Origin: Alkaliphilus oremlandii OhILAs
Lineage (GTDB): Bacteria; Bacillota; Clostridia; Peptostreptococcales; Natronincolaceae
Length of the DNA stretch: 64,000 bases
Assembly: GCF_000018325.1 (NCBI RefSeq)
Contig: NC_009922.1
Location: forward strand, 1,302,001 to 1,366,000
Direction of reading: 5' to 3'
Position numbers and translations under genes: made by a program
In this document: in pieces, positions 26,961 to 36,584 of the stretch
Layout: every line of letters starts with the position of its first letter
Numbering within the stretch: position 1 is the first letter of the stretch
The notes under the pieces: model-generated
What the model was told of the DNA's origin: nothing
The model's input: only the letters and a program-made list of their open reading frames with translations
The model's database searches: none

Positions 26961-28769
26961 ATGCCAAGCGATAGACAAAAGAAAATACGTAATTTTTCAA
27001 TTATCGCCCACATAGATCACGGCAAATCTACCTTGGCGGATAGGCTGATCGAGTATACTGGCTTGATATCCCAAAGGGAAATGCAAAGTCAGATGCTGGA
27101 TAATATGGACTTGGAGAGGGAACGTGGGATAACAATAAAGTTACAAACAATTCGTCTTGTATATAAAGCAAAGGACGGAGAAGAATATTATTTAAACCTG
27201 ATCGATACCCCTGGTCATGTTGACTTTACATATGAAGTATCGAGGAGTTTGGCGGCCTGTGAAGGGGCTGTACTGATTGTCGATGCTGCCCAAGGAATAG
27301 AAGCTCAAACATTAGCCAATGTGTATTTAGCACTGGAGCAGGATTTAGAAATCATACCGGTAATCAACAAAATTGATTTACCAAGTGCTAGGCCGGACGA
27401 GATCAAAACAGAAATAGAAGATATTATCGGATTGGACGCCAGTGAGGCACCTTTAATATCTGCAAAAGAAGGATTGAACATTGAGGATGTATTAGAATCC
27501 ATTGTAAAAAATGTGCCATCACCGAAGGGCGATATCAATGCACCATTGAAAGCTCTGATTTTTGACTCTTATTACGATAGCTATAAAGGGGTTATTGCTT
27601 ATATGAGAGTTATGGAAGGTCAAGTGAAAAAAGGCATGAAGGTAAAGATGATGGCAACGAATAAGGAGTTCGAGGTTGTGGAAGTAGGCGCCTTTTCTCC
27701 AGGAGCCATACCGTTGGACTCCTTAAGTGCTGGTGATGTAGGCTATTTGGCTGCAAGTATTAAAGATGTTCGACATTGTAGGGTTGGGGATACCATTACA
27801 GATGCACTTAACCCAACAGAATCACCTTTACCAGGATACAGAAAAGTAAATCCAATGGTATATTGCGGGATTTATCCTGCGGAAGGTGAGAAATATGAGG
27901 ATATCAGAGATGCCTTAGAAAAGCTTCAAGTAAATGATGCTGCCCTTGTTTTTGAACCAGAAAGCTCAGCGGCCTTAGGCTTTGGATTCCGATGTGGATT
28001 CTTAGGACTGCTTCATATGGAAATCATTCAAGAAAGACTGGAGAGAGAGTTCGATTTGGACTTGATTACAACTGCACCCAGTGTTATTTACAAAATTACG
28101 AAGACCAATGGTGAAGAACTGATGATTCAAAACCCTGCCAATATGCCGACACCACAGGAAATACGCATTATGGAAGAGCCGATTGTTAAAACCACAATTA
28201 TGGTACCGAATACTTATGTGGGTGCGGTTATGGAGCTATGTCAGGATCGCCGTGGGGAAATGAAAGATATGCAATATATCGATGATACCAGAGTGAACCT
28301 TTATTATGAAATGCCATTGAATGAGGTAATCTATGATTTCTTCGATGCTCTTAAATCTAAAACGAAGGGCTATGGTTCTTTAGATTATGAGCTTTTAGGA
28401 TATCGTGCATCGGATTTAGTGAAGCTGGATATTTTAATCAATGGAGAGCAGATTGATGCCCTATCCTTTATCGTCCACGAAAGCAAAGCCTACTCTAGAG
28501 GAAAAGGAATGTGCGAGAAGCTAAAGGACGAAATACCGAGACACCAGTTTCCAATACCGCTTCAGGCGGCAGTTGGCAACAAAGTTATATCTCGTGAAAC
28601 CATTAAAGCCCTTAGAAAAGACGTATTGGCTAAGTGCTACGGTGGAGATATCTCAAGAAAGAAAAAGCTGCTTGAAAAACAAAAAGAAGGTAAGAAGCGT
28701 ATGAGACAGGTTGGAAACGTAGAAGTTCCACAGAAAGCATTTATGTCCGTGCTAAAATTAGACAACTAA
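26961..28769 (+). CDS. lepA: Elongation factor 4 (LepA)
   Basis: A 602-residue translational GTPase. G1 is AHIDHGKST (16-24), G2 region RGITIKLQT, G3 DTPGHVDF, G4 NKIDLP. The C-terminal LepA-specific domain is present, with RQVGNVEVPQKAFMSVLK at the end. Family length is about 600, so it is complete. It acts on ribosomes during initiation or assembly. GGAGGAAGAGG precedes the ATG. It opens the long plus-strand housekeeping block, followed by hemW as in Bacillus. Confidence 0.97.
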   Translation: MPSDRQKKIRNFSIIAHIDHGKSTLADRLIEYTGLISQREMQSQMLDNMDLERERGITIKLQTIRLVYKAKDGEEYYLNLIDTPGHVDFTYEVSRSLAACEGAVLIVDAAQGIEAQTLANVYLALEQDLEIIPVINKIDLPSARPDEIKTEIEDIIGLDASEAPLISAKEGLNIEDVLESIVKNVPSPKGDINAPLKALIFDSYYDSYKGVIAYMRVMEGQVKKGMKVKMMATNKEFEVVEVGAFSPGAIPLDSLSAGDVGYLAASIKDVRHCRVGDTITDALNPTESPLPGYRKVNPMVYCGIYPAEGEKYEDIRDALEKLQVNDAALVFEPESSAALGFGFRCGFLGLLHMEIIQERLEREFDLDLITTAPSVIYKITKTNGEELMIQNPANMPTPQEIRIMEEPIVKTTIMVPNTYVGAVMELCQDRRGEMKDMQYIDDTRVNLYYEMPLNEVIYDFFDALKSKTKGYGSLDYELLGYRASDLVKLDILINGEQIDALSFIVHESKAYSRGKGMCEKLKDEIPRHQFPIPLQAAVGNKVISRETIKALRKDVLAKCYGGDISRKKKLLEKQKEGKKRMRQVGNVEVPQKAFMSVLKLDN

Positions 28770-28781
28770 AGGATACAACAT

Positions 28782-28820
28782 AGCTAGTAGCATACCCCCA
28801 GAGATATGCTACTAGTTTTT
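28782..28820 (+). terminator. Terminator or attenuator between lepA and hemW
   Basis: Stem CTAGTAGCATA/TATGCTACTAG with a 10-nt loop, followed by TTTTT. It lies 13 bases after lepA and only 24 before hemW, so read-through is likely. Confidence 0.75.
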
Positions 28821-28843
28821 ATGATTGGAGGTGCAATAACAAC

Positions 28844-29983
28844 ATGAACTCAATAGCGCTTTACATCCATATTCCTTTTTGCGAGAAAAAATGTCATTAC
28901 TGCGATTTTAATTCCTATAGTGGAAAAAACCATCTGGTAGATGGTTATATAAAAGCACTAAAAAAAGAGATGCAGCAATATGGTGAAATTATAAAAGGCC
29001 ATTCAGTTGCTACGGTTTTCTTCGGTGGTGGTACGCCTTCCATATTAACGGGGGAACAGATGGCTGAAATTATGGAAACGCTCAGAAGATATTACACCTT
29101 AGAGGAACAAGCGGAAATCTCCATGGAAGCCAACCCAGGAACTTTAAACTTTCATAAGCTTAAGGCCTATTATAAAAGTGGAATCAATCGATTAAGTATG
29201 GGATTACAGTCCTGCCAAAACCATTTACTGAAAACACTAGGAAGAATTCATAGCTTTGAAGAATATGTAAAGAATTTAGAAGATGCTAGAAAAGCGGGAT
29301 TTACTAATATCAATACAGACTTGATGTTTTCATTACCAGGTCAGACAGAAAGGGACTGGCAGGAGAGCCTAGAGAAAATCGTTTCCTTGGGTATTCCTCA
29401 TATATCGGCTTACAGTTTAATCGTTGAAGAAGGGACACCCTTTTTTAGTTGGGTAGAAAATAAAAAGATTATACTTCCTGATGAAGAAGTCGATATGAAC
29501 ATGTATCACTATACCATTGAATATTTAAAGAGCAGAGGATATCATCATTATGAAATATCCAACTATGCAAAAAATGGATTTGAATGTAAACATAATATTA
29601 CCTACTGGCATAACGAGCACTATATAGGATTGGGTGCCGGTGCTCATTCCTATTTTGACCAAAAAAGATTCAATAATTTTGCTGATATAGACAAATACAT
29701 TCATCTACTAGGAGAGGGTAGTTCACCCGTAGAAGAAGAAATCCTTGTTTCTAAGAACGATGAAATTGCTGAAACCATGTTTTTAGGCTTAAGGATGATG
29801 GAAGGCATTTCTATCGATGGGTTTTTTAAACGATTCCATACCACACCTTTGGCCATATATGAAGATACTTTAGAAAAATTGAGGAAGCAAGGGTTGATTC
29901 AGTGGGATGAAAAAGGAATCTGGCTGACTTCCAAAGGAATCGATCTATCCAATGTAGTTTTTGAAAAAATGCTATTGGATTAA
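28844..29983 (+). CDS. hemW: Radical SAM protein HemW (heme chaperone, formerly annotated HemN-like)
   Basis: A 379-residue radical SAM protein. The motif CEKKCHYC (Cys13, Cys17, Cys20) is followed by DFNSY; HemW-type proteins usually have a fourth cysteine here. GGGTPS and the C-terminal HemN domain are present. Family work shows HemW binds heme rather than acting as coproporphyrinogen oxidase. It directly precedes hrcA, as in most Firmicutes. ATG follows GGAGGTGCAATAAC. Confidence 0.9.
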   Translation: MNSIALYIHIPFCEKKCHYCDFNSYSGKNHLVDGYIKALKKEMQQYGEIIKGHSVATVFFGGGTPSILTGEQMAEIMETLRRYYTLEEQAEISMEANPGTLNFHKLKAYYKSGINRLSMGLQSCQNHLLKTLGRIHSFEEYVKNLEDARKAGFTNINTDLMFSLPGQTERDWQESLEKIVSLGIPHISAYSLIVEEGTPFFSWVENKKIILPDEEVDMNMYHYTIEYLKSRGYHHYEISNYAKNGFECKHNITYWHNEHYIGLGAGAHSYFDQKRFNNFADIDKYIHLLGEGSSPVEEEILVSKNDEIAETMFLGLRMMEGISIDGFFKRFHTTPLAIYEDTLEKLRKQGLIQWDEKGIWLTSKGIDLSNVVFEKMLLD

Positions 29984-29996
29984 TGAGAAAAAACTA

Positions 29997-30025
29997 TTGA
30001 CAAATAAGATATTAAGTGATATTTT
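29997..30025 (+). promoter_or_regulatory. Sigma-A promoter of the hrcA-grpE-dnaK-dnaJ operon
   Basis: TTGACA (29997-30002), 17-bp spacer, TATTTT (30020-30025). The predicted transcript start falls just before or at the CIRCE operator. Confidence 0.75.
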
Positions 30026-30038
30026 ATAGACAGAATCA

Positions 30039-30065
30039 TTAGCACTCAACAGAGAAGAGTGCTAA
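30039..30065 (+). promoter_or_regulatory. CIRCE operator (HrcA binding site)
   Basis: A perfect CIRCE: TTAGCACTC (30039-30047), a 9-bp spacer, GAGTGCTAA (30057-30065). It sits between the promoter and hrcA, so HrcA should repress its own operon until heat stress titrates GroEL. Confidence 0.97.
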
Positions 30066-30082
30066 CAATCCGAGGTGGTTGT

Positions 30083-31114
30083 ATGTTGAATGAAAGAAAA
30101 TTAAAGATACTACAGGCCATTATAGAAGATTACATTGAGACAGCAGAGCCCGTGGGTTCGAGAACACTATCGAAAAAATATGATCTTGGTGTAAGTCCAG
30201 CGACAATCAGAAATGAAATGTCTGATTTAGAGGAATTGGGACTTATTATACAGCCTCATACTTCCGCAGGCCGTATTCCGTCGGATAAAGGGTATCGACT
30301 GTACGTGGATCAATTCATGTCTTTAAAAAATAGTGCAAAGATTAAAAATGGCTATCTAGAACTGGATATCTTGAATAAGGTTGCTGAGATTGAACAAATA
30401 CTACAATATAGCTCTAAGCTTTTATCTCAAGTAACAAATTATACAACGGTTGCAGTCACTCCTCATGTAAAGGAAAGTAAATTAAAACATATTCAGTTGG
30501 TTCCAATTGATTCGATCAATATGTTGGCCATAATCGTTACGGATAGTGGTATTGTAAAAAAACCAGTGATTCGAATGAATGACAGTGTCAGCGAAAGTGG
30601 CTTTCAAATGATGTCGAACTTTTTAAATGATAAGCTTCACGGTTTAACTATAAAAAACATAGAAACATCCCTATTTCATATACTAAATGAAGAAATTATC
30701 CATTTTAGTAATGTGATGGATACGATTGTTCCTGAGATATTTAAGTCTTTAGAGGAATCCAGCGACATTGATATGTTTTTTAATGGTGCAATGAACATAT
30801 TCAACTTTCCAGAGTATAATGATATTTTTAAAGCGAAGTCTTTTTTAGAACTTTTAGAAGAGAAGGAATTGCTGAGTAGCTTAATTACTTCTTTTGATAG
30901 TGAAGGTCTAAGAGTTTCCATCGGTAGTGAGAATATCTATGAAGAAGCAAAGGACTGTAGCTTGGTTACAGCGACTTATAAAGAAAATGACACGATTCTA
31001 GGCTGGCTCAGTGTTATTGGACCGACTAGAATGGATTATTCCGGTGTTGTCAGTGTAATGGCAGAGGTTAGTAAATCGATTAACGATTTATTAAAAAATA
31101 GATATAATAAATAA
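30083..31114 (+). CDS. hrcA: Heat-inducible transcription repressor HrcA
   Basis: A 343-residue repressor. The N-terminal winged helix reads MLNERKLKILQAIIEDYIET, EPVGSRTLSKK and SPATIRNEMSDLEELGLI; the GAF-like and dimerisation domains follow. The start is ATG at 30083 after GAGGTGG; the GTG at 30059 lies inside CIRCE and is rejected. It controls this operon through the CIRCE 18 bases upstream. First gene of the classical four-gene heat-shock operon. Confidence 0.97.
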   Translation: MLNERKLKILQAIIEDYIETAEPVGSRTLSKKYDLGVSPATIRNEMSDLEELGLIIQPHTSAGRIPSDKGYRLYVDQFMSLKNSAKIKNGYLELDILNKVAEIEQILQYSSKLLSQVTNYTTVAVTPHVKESKLKHIQLVPIDSINMLAIIVTDSGIVKKPVIRMNDSVSESGFQMMSNFLNDKLHGLTIKNIETSLFHILNEEIIHFSNVMDTIVPEIFKSLEESSDIDMFFNGAMNIFNFPEYNDIFKAKSFLELLEEKELLSSLITSFDSEGLRVSIGSENIYEEAKDCSLVTATYKENDTILGWLSVIGPTRMDYSGVVSVMAEVSKSINDLLKNRYNK

Positions 31115-31139
31115 GACTATTTAAGGCAGGTGGAGTGGA

Positions 31140-31703
31140 TTGAAGGAAACGAAACAGGAAGAAATGGAAGTAAGAGAGGATTGCGAAAGTGTAGATAGTA
31201 ATTTAGAGGCGACCGTTGAGGAAATGGAATCTACAAAAGGAACATCTGAAGACTTGGAGCAAAAATTAGCAGAGAAAACAGCGCAATATGAAGATATATT
31301 TTCTCAATTTCAAAGACTTCAAGCAGATTTTACAAACTACAAGAAACGTGTTGAAAAAGAAAAGGGCGACATTTATCTTTATGCAAATGAAAAAATTGCA
31401 TTGGATTTATTGAACATAATCGACAACTTTGAGCGAGCAATACAATCTACAGAAAAAACAGAAGAGAATGATTCGCTACTACAGGGCATCAGCTTAGTGT
31501 ATAAACAGTTGTTGGACACATTGACGAAACATGGCGTAGAGGAGATCGAAGCCATGGAAAAACCTTTCGATATGAATCTTCATTATGCAGTGATGCAGGA
31601 AGAATCTGAGGGAGCGTCCAATTATGTTATAGATGTGCTTCAAAAAGGTTATAAAATAAAAGATAGAATACTAAGACCAGCTATGGTTAAGGTCTCAAAA
31701 TAA
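31140..31703 (+). CDS. grpE: Nucleotide exchange factor GrpE
   Basis: A 187-residue protein with a TTG start after GGTGGAG. An acidic, disordered N terminus (about 1-40) leads to a long coiled coil (about 40-90; FQRLQADFTNYKKRVEKEK) and the beta domain, ending GYKIKDRILRPAMVKVSK. It exchanges ADP for ATP on DnaK. It lies 25 bases after hrcA and 32 before dnaK, in the HrcA-controlled operon. Confidence 0.95.
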   Translation: MKETKQEEMEVREDCESVDSNLEATVEEMESTKGTSEDLEQKLAEKTAQYEDIFSQFQRLQADFTNYKKRVEKEKGDIYLYANEKIALDLLNIIDNFERAIQSTEKTEENDSLLQGISLVYKQLLDTLTKHGVEEIEAMEKPFDMNLHYAVMQEESEGASNYVIDVLQKGYKIKDRILRPAMVKVSK

Positions 31704-31735
31704 AAAAATTATTTACATATAGGGAGGAAAACTAA

Positions 31736-33577
31736 ATGGGTAAAGTAATAGGAATTGACTTAGGAACTACAAATTCATGTGTTGCTGTATTAGAAGGTGG
31801 AGAACCTGTTGTTATAGCAAATAGTGAAGGAAATAGAACGACACCTTCCGTTGTAGCCTTCGGTAAAGATGGAGAGAGAATTGTAGGCGAGCCTGCAAAA
31901 AGACAAGCTGTAGTAAATCCAGATAAAACAATTATGTCCATTAAGACACAAATGGGATACGATTATAAAGTAAATATTGATGGAAAGCAATATACACCGC
32001 AAGATATTTCTGCGATGATTTTACAAAAATTAAAAGCGGATGCGGAAGCATATTTAGGTGAAGCTGTAACTGACGCAGTTATTACAGTTCCAGCGTATTT
32101 CTCAGACAGCCAAAGACAAGCGACAAAAGACGCTGGTAAAATTGCAGGGCTAAATGTACAAAGAATCATCAACGAGCCAACAGCTGCATCTTTAGCTTAT
32201 GGTTTAGACAAGACAGAGGAGCAACAAAAAATATTAGTATATGACTTAGGTGGCGGAACATTTGACGTATCCATCTTAGAACTTGGCGATGGCGTATTCG
32301 AAGTATTATCAACAAGTGGAGATAACCATTTAGGTGGAGACGATTTTGATAAAGTTGTAATCGACTACATTGCAGAAGATTTTAAGAAGCAGGAAGGCGT
32401 AGATTTAAGACAAGATAACATGTCTCTTCAAAGATTGAAGGAAGCGGCTGAAAAAGCTAAAAAAGAGCTTTCAAGCACTATGACGACCAATATCAACCTG
32501 CCATTTATCACAGCTACCAGTACAGGTCCAAAGCATTTGAACATGGATTTATCTAGAGCTAAATTTGAAGAAATTACATCTCATTTAGTAGAAAGAACCA
32601 TAGGACCAGTAAAGAAAGCGATGAGTGATGCTGGATTATCCGCAGGGGATATCAACAAAGTAATTTTAGTCGGTGGTTCAACTAGAATACCAGCAGTACA
32701 ACAAGCTGTAAAGAATATTACAGGTCAAGATCCACATAAAGGAATTAACCCAGATGAATGCGTAGCCTTAGGTGCTGCCATACAAGCAGGGGTACTTACT
32801 GGAGAGGTAAAAGACGTATTATTATTAGATGTAACACCGCTATCCTTAGGTATAGAGACATTGGGTGGTGTATTCACTAAATTAATCGAAAGAAATACGA
32901 CAATTCCTACAAGAAAGAGCCAGGTTTTCTCTACAGCTGCAGATAACCAACCAGCAGTAGATATTCACGTACTTCAAGGTGAAAGACAAATGGCAGCAGA
33001 TAATATTACCCTTGGACGATTTGAACTTGGAGGTATTCCACCTGCACAAAGAGGTGTTCCACAAATCGAAGTAACCTTTGATATCGATGCCAACGGTATT
33101 GTAAACGTATCTGCAAAGGATCTTGGAACAGGCAAAGAGCAAAAAATCACAATTACTTCATCTAGTAATTTAAATGATGCAGAAATTGAAAAGAAAATTA
33201 AAGAAGCAGAGCAATTTGCTGAAGAAGACAAGAAGCGTAAAGAAAAGGTTGAAGTTAGAAATCAAGCCGATTCATTAGTATATCAAACAGAGAAAACATT
33301 AAAGGATTTAGAAGGAAAAGTTAATCCTGAAGATGAATCAAAAGTAAAAAATGAAATAGAAAAGTTGAAAAAAGCACTTGAAAGTGATAATGTAGATGAT
33401 ATGAAAAAATCAATTGAAGATTTAAACAATGCCTTCCAAGCAATTTCACAGGCAATGTATCAACAGGCTCAAGCACAGCAAGGTGAAAATTCAGATGCTG
33501 GTGCAGGTGAAGGAACTACAAATAGAGATAATGTAGTTGATGCAGAGTACGAAGTTGTAGACGACGAAGACAAGTAA
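31736..33577 (+). CDS. dnaK: Molecular chaperone DnaK (Hsp70)
   Basis: 613 residues, the usual Firmicute length. The ATPase domain has GIDLGTTNSCVAV, VPAYFSDSQRQATKDAG, IINEPTAASLAYG and DLGGGTFDVS; the linker DVLLLDVTPLSLGIE and the substrate domain follow. The C terminus is a Gln/Gly-rich tail ending in EYEVVDDEDK. AGGGAGGAAAACTA precedes the ATG. It works with GrpE and DnaJ from the same operon to fold proteins. Confidence 0.98.
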   Translation: MGKVIGIDLGTTNSCVAVLEGGEPVVIANSEGNRTTPSVVAFGKDGERIVGEPAKRQAVVNPDKTIMSIKTQMGYDYKVNIDGKQYTPQDISAMILQKLKADAEAYLGEAVTDAVITVPAYFSDSQRQATKDAGKIAGLNVQRIINEPTAASLAYGLDKTEEQQKILVYDLGGGTFDVSILELGDGVFEVLSTSGDNHLGGDDFDKVVIDYIAEDFKKQEGVDLRQDNMSLQRLKEAAEKAKKELSSTMTTNINLPFITATSTGPKHLNMDLSRAKFEEITSHLVERTIGPVKKAMSDAGLSAGDINKVILVGGSTRIPAVQQAVKNITGQDPHKGINPDECVALGAAIQAGVLTGEVKDVLLLDVTPLSLGIETLGGVFTKLIERNTTIPTRKSQVFSTAADNQPAVDIHVLQGERQMAADNITLGRFELGGIPPAQRGVPQIEVTFDIDANGIVNVSAKDLGTGKEQKITITSSSNLNDAEIEKKIKEAEQFAEEDKKRKEKVEVRNQADSLVYQTEKTLKDLEGKVNPEDESKVKNEIEKLKKALESDNVDDMKKSIEDLNNAFQAISQAMYQQAQAQQGENSDAGAGEGTTNRDNVVDAEYEVVDDEDK

Positions 33578-33588
33578 CAGTTAAACTA

Positions 33589-33615
33589 TTGAGGACGCCC
33601 TATGGGTGTCCTCAA
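33589..33615 (+). other. Hairpin in the dnaK-dnaJ gap
   Basis: TTGAGGAC/GTCCTCAA arms with an 11-nt loop, 12 bases after the dnaK stop and without a T run. It may be an mRNA stabiliser or a mild attenuator that keeps DnaK above DnaJ. Confidence 0.55.
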
Positions 33616-33661
33616 AGTCAGTAATAATAAAATATATTTGCATTTTCAAGGTGGTGAAGCA

Positions 33662-34801
33662 ATGAGCAAGCGAGATTATTATGAAGTGTTGGGTATTAAT
33701 AAGGATGCAAGCGATCAGGATATTAAAAAGGCTTACCGTAAATTAGCCATGAAGTATCATCCGGACAGAAATCCTGACAATAAGGAAGCAGAAGAAAAAT
33801 TTAAAGAGGCCAATGAAGCCTATGAGGTATTGAGCTCACCAGAAAAAAGACAGAGATATGACCAATTTGGGCATGCTGGTGTCAACGGTAATGGCGCTGG
33901 CGGTTTTGAAGGCTTCAGTGGTTTCGGTGGTGGCGGCTTTGAAGACATTTTCGGTGATATTTTCGATATGTTTGGCGGTGGTTTCTCTTCTTCACGAAGA
34001 AGAAGCGGACCTCAAAAGGGAGCGGATCTTCAGCATCAGGAAGTGATTACGTTTGAAGAGGCGGCCTTCGGTGTAGAAAAAGAAGTGGAGTTTTATAGAA
34101 ATGACTCTTGCCATACTTGTAGTGGAACAGGGGCAAAGCCTGGTACATCTACAAGGACTTGTACAAAATGTAATGGAACTGGTGAAATCAGGGTTGTGCG
34201 AAGAACTGCTTTAGGTCAAATGGTCAATGTAGCGCCATGTGATCAATGTGGTGGCGATGGAACCATGATAGAAACACCTTGCGATACTTGTAAAGGTAAG
34301 GGAAAAGTTAGAAAGCTGAAAAAAATCAAAGTGAAGATTCCAGCAGGTGTAGACACTGGCTCCGTCATCTCTATCAGAGGAGAAGGTGAACCTGGAATTA
34401 AGGGCGGTCCTTCTGGAGATTTTTATGTGGTGATCAATGTGAAACCTCACAAACTTTTCCAAAGGGATGGATATGATGTCATCTGTGAGATGCCCATTAC
34501 CTTCGTTCAGGCGACCCTTGGAGACGAAGTGGAAGTTCCTACTTTAGAAGGAAAAGTTAAATACAAAATCAATGAAGGCACACAGAGCGGTACCGTGTTT
34601 AGATTGAAATCAAAAGGAATTGTAAATCCAAAGGGTTATGGCAAGGGAGATCAATACGTAAAAGTGATCGTAGAGGTTCCAACAAAACTTTCAGAGAAGC
34701 AAAAAGAAATATTAAGAAATTTTGCTGCTGAAAGTGGAGAAGATATGCATCAGCAAAGAAAGACATTCTTTGAAAAAGTAAAGGACGCTTTTGGTGTATA
34801 G
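33662..34801 (+). CDS. dnaJ: Chaperone protein DnaJ (Hsp40)
   Basis: A 379-residue class I DnaJ. The J domain (2-70) has HPD at 33-35. A Gly/Phe-rich region follows (GFEGFSGFGGGGFEDIFG). The zinc-binding part has four CxxCxGxG repeats: CHTCSGTG, CTKCNGTG, CDQCGGDG and CDTCKGKG. ATG at 33662 follows AAGGTGGTGAAGCA; the ATG at 33602 lies in the intergenic hairpin. It stimulates the DnaK ATPase. Last gene of the core heat-shock operon; prmA starts 69 bases later. Confidence 0.97.
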   Translation: MSKRDYYEVLGINKDASDQDIKKAYRKLAMKYHPDRNPDNKEAEEKFKEANEAYEVLSSPEKRQRYDQFGHAGVNGNGAGGFEGFSGFGGGGFEDIFGDIFDMFGGGFSSSRRRSGPQKGADLQHQEVITFEEAAFGVEKEVEFYRNDSCHTCSGTGAKPGTSTRTCTKCNGTGEIRVVRRTALGQMVNVAPCDQCGGDGTMIETPCDTCKGKGKVRKLKKIKVKIPAGVDTGSVISIRGEGEPGIKGGPSGDFYVVINVKPHKLFQRDGYDVICEMPITFVQATLGDEVEVPTLEGKVKYKINEGTQSGTVFRLKSKGIVNPKGYGKGDQYVKVIVEVPTKLSEKQKEILRNFAAESGEDMHQQRKTFFEKVKDAFGV

Positions 34802-34870
34802 ACAAAAAGATGGATTTGAAAAATTGCAATTAAGGGATAAAATCTGAGTTATTGTTTAGGAGTGAAATTG

Positions 34871-35812
34871 ATGAAATGGATTGAAGTGACAATCAGAACC
34901 ACAACGGAAGCGGTAGAAGCTGTTGCCAATGTTCTTTACGATGCAGGTGTGTCAGGTGTTGCCATAGAGGACCCCAATGATATTGTTTTCGTAAATAACG
35001 ATGAGAAAACTTGGGATTATGTAGATGAGGCTTTAATTGATTTTGAACAAGGTGCTTTGGTAAAGGGATACTTACCGGAATCATCGGATCTCGTTGAAAA
35101 AATCGAAATTATTAAGAACTCCATCGCTGCATTACCTGAATTCGGTCTAAATATTGGTGCAGGAGAGGTTAGTACGCTGGAGGTAAATGAAGAGGATTGG
35201 AGTACATCTTGGAAACAATACTATAAGCCAACGAAAATAGGGAATAAAATTGTGATTAAACCTACCTGGGAGGAATACATAGCGCAGGAAGGGGATATGG
35301 TCATAGAAATGGACCCTGGTATGGCCTTCGGTACAGGAACTCACGAAACGACAATGATGTGTGTTGAGCAGCTAGAAAAATACATTTCTAAAGATACTAC
35401 GGTTTTCGATATTGGAACAGGCAGTGGCATCCTTGCAATCGTTGGAGCGAAGCTAGGCGCTAAAAAGGCAATTGGTGTTGACTTTGATCCTGTTGCAGTT
35501 ACTGTTGCAAACGAAAATGTTAGAGCAAATAAAGTGGAAAACATTGTAGAAATAAAGCAAGGCAACCTAATGGATGTTGTAAGTGAAAAGGCAGATGTTG
35601 TTGTAGCGAATATCATAGCAGAAGTGATCGTGATTCTGAGTGAAGATATCAAGAGCTTCTTAAACAAAAACGGAATTTTTATATCCTCTGGAATTATTTT
35701 AGATAAAATTGATACAGTGAAAGAAAGCTTAGTGAAAAATGGATTAGAAGTTATCCACGTAGAAACCATGGGCGAATGGGCTGCAATAGTTTCTAAGGTA
35801 AAGGGAGCATAA
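34871..35812 (+). CDS. prmA: Ribosomal protein L11 methyltransferase
   Basis: A 313-residue SAM-dependent enzyme that trimethylates L11. The motifs are DPGMAFGTGTHETT (about 147-160), DIGTGSGILAIVGAKLGA (about 179) and VVANIIAEV (motif IV, related to NxLA). I start it at 34871 (MKWIEVTI), eight bases after TTTAGGAG; the GTG at 34862 is less well placed. dnaJ-prmA-rsmE is the standard order. The stop lies one base before rsmE starts. Confidence 0.93.
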   Translation: MKWIEVTIRTTTEAVEAVANVLYDAGVSGVAIEDPNDIVFVNNDEKTWDYVDEALIDFEQGALVKGYLPESSDLVEKIEIIKNSIAALPEFGLNIGAGEVSTLEVNEEDWSTSWKQYYKPTKIGNKIVIKPTWEEYIAQEGDMVIEMDPGMAFGTGTHETTMMCVEQLEKYISKDTTVFDIGTGSGILAIVGAKLGAKKAIGVDFDPVAVTVANENVRANKVENIVEIKQGNLMDVVSEKADVVVANIIAEVIVILSEDIKSFLNKNGIFISSGIILDKIDTVKESLVKNGLEVIHVETMGEWAAIVSKVKGA

Positions 35813-35813
35813 T

Positions 35814-36584
35814 ATGCATCGTTTTTTTGTTATGCCAAATCAGGTGAATTTAACCAGTGGAGAAATCGTGATTCACGATGAAGACGTTAAGCATATTTCC
35901 AAGGTGTTGCGATTAAAAGAAAAGGATATTGTAGAGATTTGTGATGGAGAAAGCAAGGAGTATATCTGTAGCATAGCATCCATTCATAAAAATGAAGTGG
36001 TGCTTTCCATTGAAGAAGAACGCAAATCCACCCAAGAAGCATCCGTAGAAGTCGTTCTATATCAAGGGGTTCCAAAGGGCGCAAAAATGGACTTAATCAT
36101 ACAGAAAACCACAGAGCTGGGTATCAAGGAGATCATTCCCGTAATGATGGAAAGGACTGTGGTTCAATTTGATAGCCCAAAGGATGAAGTGAAGAAAGTG
36201 GAGCGATGGCAAAAGATTGCTGAAGAAGCAGCAAAACAGAGCAAAAGAGGAATGATTCCCAAAATTCATCTGCCAATGAGCTTTAAAGATGCAATTGAGG
36301 ACAGCAGGAAGAATGCATTGAATATTATGCCCTATGAAAATGAAGAAAATAGGGGCTTTAAAAATATTATCAAGAATTTATCGAAAGAGGATCAAGCCTC
36401 TATTAAAAAAATAGGAGTTTGGATCGGACCAGAGGGTGGCTTTGAAGAAAGCGAAGTAGTAAAAGCCATAGAAAATGGCATACATCCCGTTACATTAGGT
36501 CCTAGAATACTTAGAACAGAGACAGCAGGATTTACAATGTTGAGTCTTGTTATGTACGAGTTGGGAGATTTAGGAGGAGCATAG
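35814..36584 (+). CDS. rsmE: 16S rRNA (uracil-1498-N3)-methyltransferase
   Basis: A 256-residue SPOUT-fold methyltransferase. It starts MHRFFVMPNQ and has the deep-knot motifs IGVWIGPEGGFEESEV and LGPRILRTETAGFTML near the C terminus. It modifies U1498 of 16S rRNA. Start and stop nearly touch the neighbours (prmA ends at 35812, mtaB starts at 36585), so it is tightly embedded in the operon. Confidence 0.95.
   Translation: MHRFFVMPNQVNLTSGEIVIHDEDVKHISKVLRLKEKDIVEICDGESKEYICSIASIHKNEVVLSIEEERKSTQEASVEVVLYQGVPKGAKMDLIIQKTTELGIKEIIPVMMERTVVQFDSPKDEVKKVERWQKIAEEAAKQSKRGMIPKIHLPMSFKDAIEDSRKNALNIMPYENEENRGFKNIIKNLSKEDQASIKKIGVWIGPEGGFEESEVVKAIENGIHPVTLGPRILRTETAGFTMLSLVMYELGDLGGA

Noticed and set aside
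30059..30082. HrcA start at GTG 30059
   Set aside because: This GTG is part of the CIRCE operator; ATG 30083 has GAGGTGG upstream.
33602..33661. DnaJ N-terminal extension from ATG 33602
   Set aside because: The ATG lies in an intergenic hairpin, and the J domain starts at MSKRDYYE (33662) behind a good site.
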